A stretch of 9,585 nt of DNA from assembly GCA_035545535.1 (NCBI GenBank), contig DASZYF010000078.1, forward strand, positions 1-9,585, in the 5' to 3' direction. Below, piece by piece: positions 6,827 to 9,585 of this stretch (within the stretch, counting starts at the first letter, position 1; each line of letters begins with the position of its first letter). The stretch is from DASZYF01 sp035545535. Lineage in GTDB: Bacteria; Actinomycetota; Actinomycetes; Mycobacteriales; CAJCIY01. The position numbers were made by a program, and so were the translations under genes. Under the pieces are notes generated by a model, which saw nothing but the letters and a program-made list of their open reading frames with translations, was not told the DNA's origin and did no database searches.

Positions 6827-8050
6827 ATGAGCACCGCGACGTTCAGCTACACGGTCCGCGACGCCAAGGGCGTCAAGGTCACCGGCTCCCTCGAGGCTGA
6901 CTCCGAGGCGGCGGTCGCCCGGCGCCTCAAGTCGATGGGCTACGCGCCCATCGAGATCACCCGCGCCAACGCGGGCATGCAGAAGGAGCTCTCGATCCCG
7001 GGCTTCGGCCCGAAGGTCAAGCTCAAGGACCTCGCCCTGTTCGCGCGCCAGTTCGCCACGATGATCAACTCGGGCCTCTCGCTGCTGCGCGCGATGACGA
7101 TCCTCGTCGAGCAGACCGAGAACCCGCTGCTGCAGAAGACGCTGCGCGAGGTGCGCCAGGACGTCGAGCAGGGCAACGCGCTGTCGGCGGCGATGGCCCG
7201 GTTCCCCGACGTCTTCCCGAACCTGATGGTCAACATGATCAAGGCCGGCGAGGTCGGCGGCTTCCTCGACCAGACGCTGCTGCAGATCGCGGAGAACTAT
7301 GAGAAGGAAGTCAAGCTCCGCGGCAAGATCAAGAGCGCGATGACCTACCCGGTCGTCGTGTTCGTGATGGCGATCCTCGCCATCACGGTCATGCTCATCT
7401 TCGTCGTGCCGACGTTCGCGTCGATCTTCTCGACGCTCGGTGGCAAGCTCCCGGCCCCGACCCAGCTGCTCGTGACGTTCAGCAAGATCGTGAAGATCGC
7501 GATCATCCCGGTCGTCATCCTGCTCATCGCGTTCTACTTCGTGTGGCAGCGCATCAAGCGCGAGGAGCGCGTCCGCCGCGCCCTCGATCCGCTGAAGCTG
7601 AAGATCCCCGTCTTCGGCCCGCTGTTCCAGAAGGTCGCGCTCGCGCGCTTCACCCGCAACTTCGGCACGATGCTCCGCTCCGGCGTGCCCATCCTGCAGG
7701 CGCTCGACATCGTCGCCGACACCAGCGGCAACATCGTCATCGCCGACGCTGTGCGCGACGTGCAGAACTCGGTCCGTCAGGGTGAGAGCATCACCGCGCC
7801 GCTGGCGCAGCACGAGATCTTCCCCGCGATGGTCCAGCAGATGATGGCCGTCGGTGAAGAGACCGGTGCGCTCGACACCATGCTGACCAAGATCGCGGAC
7901 TTCTACGACCAAGAGGTCGAGGCGACCTCTGAGCAGCTCACCGCGCTCATCGAGCCGCTCATGATCCTGTTCCTCGGTGTGGTCGTCGGTGGCATGATCA
8001 TCGCCCTCTACATGCCGATCTTCAAGGTCTACGACCTCGTCAACAGCTGA
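6827..8050 (+). CDS. pilC: Type IV pilus inner-membrane platform protein PilC
   Basis: The 407-residue protein has the usual PilC/GspF length. It is the membrane platform on which PilB and PilT act to add or remove pilin. The N-terminal FSYTVRDAKGVKVTGSLEAD and RRLKSMGYAPIEI match the small cytoplasmic domain of PilC. Two T2SSF repeats follow: the first from residue 66 or so (LALFARQFATMINSGLSLL, later IKAGEVGGFLDQ) and the second from about 272 (RFTRNFGTMLRSGVPILQAL, later MAVGEETGALDTML). Three membrane segments lie near residues 172-200, 222-242 and 375-400. The paired AGE/VGEETG motifs are typical of the family. The stop shares its final A with the ATG of the next gene (TGATG). Nothing in the sequence looks damaged. 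Confidence 0.95.
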   Translation: MSTATFSYTVRDAKGVKVTGSLEADSEAAVARRLKSMGYAPIEITRANAGMQKELSIPGFGPKVKLKDLALFARQFATMINSGLSLLRAMTILVEQTENPLLQKTLREVRQDVEQGNALSAAMARFPDVFPNLMVNMIKAGEVGGFLDQTLLQIAENYEKEVKLRGKIKSAMTYPVVVFVMAILAITVMLIFVVPTFASIFSTLGGKLPAPTQLLVTFSKIVKIAIIPVVILLIAFYFVWQRIKREERVRRALDPLKLKIPVFGPLFQKVALARFTRNFGTMLRSGVPILQALDIVADTSGNIVIADAVRDVQNSVRQGESITAPLAQHEIFPAMVQQMMAVGEETGALDTMLTKIADFYDQEVEATSEQLTALIEPLMILFLGVVVGGMIIALYMPIFKVYDLVNS

Positions 8051-9309
8051 TGTCCGCGCGTTCCGCAAGGATCGCGACACGGCTCGGACCGATCGGTCGC
8101 AATGCCCTGCAGGGCAGGTACTTCCTGCTCCTGCCCTGGACGCTGGCGTGGCTCGTGGCGCGCCAGCCACGGGTTGAGTACCCGAACGACTGGCTGATCT
8201 TCGAGCACTCCGCGCGGGTGATCGCGATCGGCGGCCCGCACTACCCGGGCGGTGCGCTGCACATCTGGGCGAACGAGCCCGCGGCGCAGTTCGGGCCACC
8301 CCCGGTGCTGGCCGTCGCGGGGCTGCAGGGCTGGCTGACGCCGACGCAGGCGCGCTGGGTCGCGATGGTGGTGATGGCGCTCGCCGGCTTGGCGATCGTC
8401 GCGATGGCCGAGCGCCTGGCCCTGCGAGCCGTCTCTGCTGGTGAGACCGTCCGCGTACGCGCCGTGACCCTCGTCGGAGGAGCAGCTGCGACCGCGGCCT
8501 GGTCCACAGGAGTCGGCCTCTACCGCCACATCGACGACGTCATCGCGCTCACCTGCGCAGTGGGCGCGGTGCTGCTCATCGACGCGGCGCGGCGGGGGAC
8601 CGGTCGGAACGCGTTCTGGCTCGCGGCGGTGCTGCTCGGCACCGGCGCGGCGGCCAAGCCCTGGGCCGTCGTGTTCGTACCCGTGCTGTTCGCACTGCCG
8701 CGACCGCGCATCGCGCCCGCCCTCCTGGTCGCGACCGGCACCGCGTTCGCGTTCTGGGTGCCGTTCCTCATCGGCGACCCGCACACCGCGAGCTCGATCG
8801 CGAGCTACCCCGTGCCGGTACAGCGAGACTCGGGTCTCCACGCGCTGGGCGTGCGCGCGAGCCAATACCACCCCTACGTCGCCCATTCGGCACCCGGGGC
8901 GATCCGGCTCCTGCAGTTCGGGCTCGGGGGCCTCGCGTGCCTCGTCGTCGCCCGGCGCCGCTGGTGGATCGCGGCACCCCTCTCGGGCCTGGCCCTTCGC
9001 CTGGCCATCGAGCCTCAGACCTGGCCGTACTACGGCATGGGTCCGGTCGTGCTCTCGCTGCTCGTCGACCTGAGCCGTGGCAGCCGCACTCGGCTCGAGC
9101 TCACCGCGCTGGCCCTCGTCGCCTGGTACGCGCTGCCGAACCTCGCAGGTCCAGGCGTCGCGGGGTGGGGCCGGCTGATCTGGGGGGCAGGCGTGGCTGC
9201 GTACTTCGTGCTGCGCCGAGAGCCGGGCGCGCCGGATTGTGCGGCGATGTCCATTCCCGCGCAGGTCCGAACGGAGCAGCCACCTGCGGCGGTCGGCGCA
9301 ATTTCGTAA
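8050..9309 (+). CDS. Polytopic GT-C/GT87-like membrane glycosyltransferase, putative
   Basis: The 419-residue protein has a short basic N-terminus and about 8-10 membrane segments. Features suggest a GT-C enzyme of the DUF2029/GT87 kind, which uses polyprenyl-phosphate sugars outside the membrane. There is an acidic first extracytoplasmic loop (VEYPNDWLIF, D47) where GT-C enzymes keep a catalytic Asp. A Lys-Pro-Trp (K203) sits before a helix ending in basic residues. A late EPQTWPYYGMGPVVLSLL segment is present near 321. These are resemblances, not a firm family match; it could be another polytopic membrane protein. The ATG at 8050 overlaps the pilC stop by one base and has no clear Shine-Dalgarno, so translation is probably coupled to pilC. 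Its place between pilC and pilA suggests a role in pilin or surface glycosylation, which is inference. Two adjacent perfect palindromes lie in its first 25 codons (8087-8116). Confidence 0.7.
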   Translation: MSARSARIATRLGPIGRNALQGRYFLLLPWTLAWLVARQPRVEYPNDWLIFEHSARVIAIGGPHYPGGALHIWANEPAAQFGPPPVLAVAGLQGWLTPTQARWVAMVVMALAGLAIVAMAERLALRAVSAGETVRVRAVTLVGGAAATAAWSTGVGLYRHIDDVIALTCAVGAVLLIDAARRGTGRNAFWLAAVLLGTGAAAKPWAVVFVPVLFALPRPRIAPALLVATGTAFAFWVPFLIGDPHTASSIASYPVPVQRDSGLHALGVRASQYHPYVAHSAPGAIRLLQFGLGGLACLVVARRRWWIAAPLSGLALRLAIEPQTWPYYGMGPVVLSLLVDLSRGSRTRLELTALALVAWYALPNLAGPGVAGWGRLIWGAGVAAYFVLRREPGAPDCAAMSIPAQVRTEQPPAAVGAIS

Positions 9310-9310
9310 G

Positions 9311-9327
9311 AACCCCCCAAGAGGGTT
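9311..9327 (+). terminator. Weak hairpin just after the GT-C gene
   Basis: AACCC (9311-9315) can pair with GGGTT (9323-9327) around a seven-base loop, directly after the TAA stop. The stem is short and no T-run follows, so termination here would be partial at best. It is reported because it sits between the operon and the pilin leader. Confidence 0.18.
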
Positions 9328-9330
9328 ACA

Positions 9331-9399
9331 GACCGCCGGGACCCAAGACGATCACTGCATCGTCCTGAGCCCCCTTCGGGTGGGGGCTCCGTCCCGGTC
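9331..9399 (+). promoter_or_regulatory. Predicted three-way-junction RNA leader of pilA
   Basis: Three perfect stems nest in about 60 bases. P1 pairs CCGGGAC (9336-9342) with GTCCCGG (9391-9397). P2 pairs GACGAT (9347-9352) with ATCGTC (9359-9364) around a six-base loop. P3 pairs GAGCCCCC (9367-9374) with GGGGGCTC (9382-9389) around TTCGGGT. Junction linkers are CCAA, CT and C. P1 could instead pair GGGAC/GTCCC plus GACC/GGTC with a three-base bulge. The structure ends just before the pilA ribosome site. It may be a cis-regulatory leader, a stabilising 5' cap on pilin mRNA or a processing/termination element. It does not match the c-di-GMP-I riboswitch sequence that I know. No convincing promoter was found within the gap. 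Confidence 0.4.
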
Positions 9400-9403
9400 C
9401 TAG

Positions 9404-9408
9404 AAAGG
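9404..9408 (+). promoter_or_regulatory. Ribosome binding site of pilA
   Basis: AAAGG (within TAGAAAGGC) lies 8 bases before the ATG at 9417 and only six bases after the 3' arm of the predicted P1 stem. Folding of the leader could therefore influence ribosome access. Confidence 0.6.
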
Positions 9409-9416
9409 CAACACCA

Positions 9417-9585
9417 ATGCTGGCTCGCATCCGCAAGGCGATGCAGGAGAAGGAAGAGGGCTTCACCCTCATCGAGCTCCTCGTCGTCATCATCATCATC
9501 GGCATCCTCGCCGCGATCGCCATCCCGGTCTTCCTGAACCAGCGGAAGAAGGGCTACGAGGCCTCCATGAAGAGCGACCTCCGCA
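9417..9585 (+). CDS. pilA: Type IV prepilin (major pilin candidate), 3'-truncated
   Basis: 56 residues are visible before the window ends. The protein opens with a charged 15-residue leader (MLARIRKAMQEKEEG) followed by the type III signal G/FTLIELLVV. A PilD-type prepilin peptidase would cleave after G15 and N-methylate F16; the mature Glu5 needed for assembly is E20. The hydrophobic assembly helix IIIIGILAAIAIPVFLNQ follows, then a basic RKKGYEASMKSD segment typical of actinobacterial and other Gram-positive pilins. The variable head domain is outside the window, so glycosylation or disulfide sites cannot be judged. The ATG has a good AAAGG site. A 107-base structured gap separates it from the GT-C gene, unlike the tight joins upstream, which fits separate or boosted expression of an abundant subunit. 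Major-pilin status is inferred from position; a minor pilin is possible. Confidence 0.93.
   Translation, partial: MLARIRKAMQEKEEGFTLIELLVVIIIIGILAAIAIPVFLNQRKKGYEASMKSDLR

Noticed and set aside
4004..8299. A 1431-codon open frame on the minus strand opposite pilB, pilT, pilC and the GT-C gene
   Set aside because: It is a shadow: strong third-position GC bias of the + genes removes stops from this antisense frame. Its translation is low-complexity Asp/Glu/Arg/His/Leu with no recognisable domain, and it crosses four real genes.
9367..9389. P3 hairpin as an intrinsic terminator before pilA
   Set aside because: No T-run follows the stem, and it would shut off the pilin gene immediately downstream unless conditional. 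It fits better as part of the leader fold, though attenuation is not excluded.
9310..9416. Known c-di-GMP-I (GEMM) riboswitch before pilA
   Set aside because: The conserved GEMM sequence blocks and tetraloop/receptor layout are not visible. The three-stem arrangement differs, so the leader is reported only as an unassigned structure.
9493..9500. Run of ATC repeats in pilA as a phase-variable tract
   Set aside because: It is a short trinucleotide run encoding consecutive Ile residues of the conserved pilin helix. Changes would keep the frame, and the hydrophobic stretch explains it.

Overview
The window is very GC-rich (roughly 70%, judged by eye), densely packed, and has every credible gene on the + strand. 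The protein sequences, GTG starts and GGAGG-type ribosome sites point to a high-GC Gram-positive bacterium, an actinomycete-like organism. I cannot name a genus from sequence alone.

Layout. Bases 1-1467 hold the 3' part of a glycosyltransferase gene. It appears to join a Rossmann (CoA_binding_3-like) segment, typical of polyprenyl-phosphate sugar transferases, to a DUF1972/GT4 glycosyltransferase. Bases 1536-3563 encode a polytopic O-antigen-ligase/Wzy_C-type membrane protein with a soluble C-terminal tail of about 200 residues. Its stop codon overlaps the start of pilB (ATGA). Bases 3560-8050 hold the type IV pilus motor and platform: pilB (extension ATPase with an MshEN-type N-terminus), pilT (retraction ATPase with an unusual Pro/Ala-rich N-terminal extension) and pilC (inner-membrane platform). 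A polytopic GT-C/GT87-like membrane protein (8050-9309) follows pilC with a one-base overlap (TGATG). After a 107-base gap that can fold into a compact three-way RNA structure, a type IV prepilin gene (pilA) starts at 9417 and runs off the window.

How the genes fit together. PilB and PilT would drive pilin assembly and disassembly through the PilC platform, using the pilin encoded at the right edge. The flanking and embedded sugar genes (GT4 hybrid, ligase-like protein, GT-C protein) are locked into the pilus operon by overlapping stops and starts. This suggests that a glycan is built on a lipid carrier and attached to the pilin or a linked surface polymer. That link is inference from arrangement. 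The prepilin peptidase and pilM/N/O homologues are not in the window and would be expected downstream.

The most unusual points are the structured pilA leader, the hybrid glycosyltransferase, the sugar/pilus gene coupling, the PilT extension and the altered Arg positions in the PilB MshEN motifs. I see no insertion sequence, CRISPR array, tRNA or rRNA. No stretch longer than 162 bases lacks a gene.
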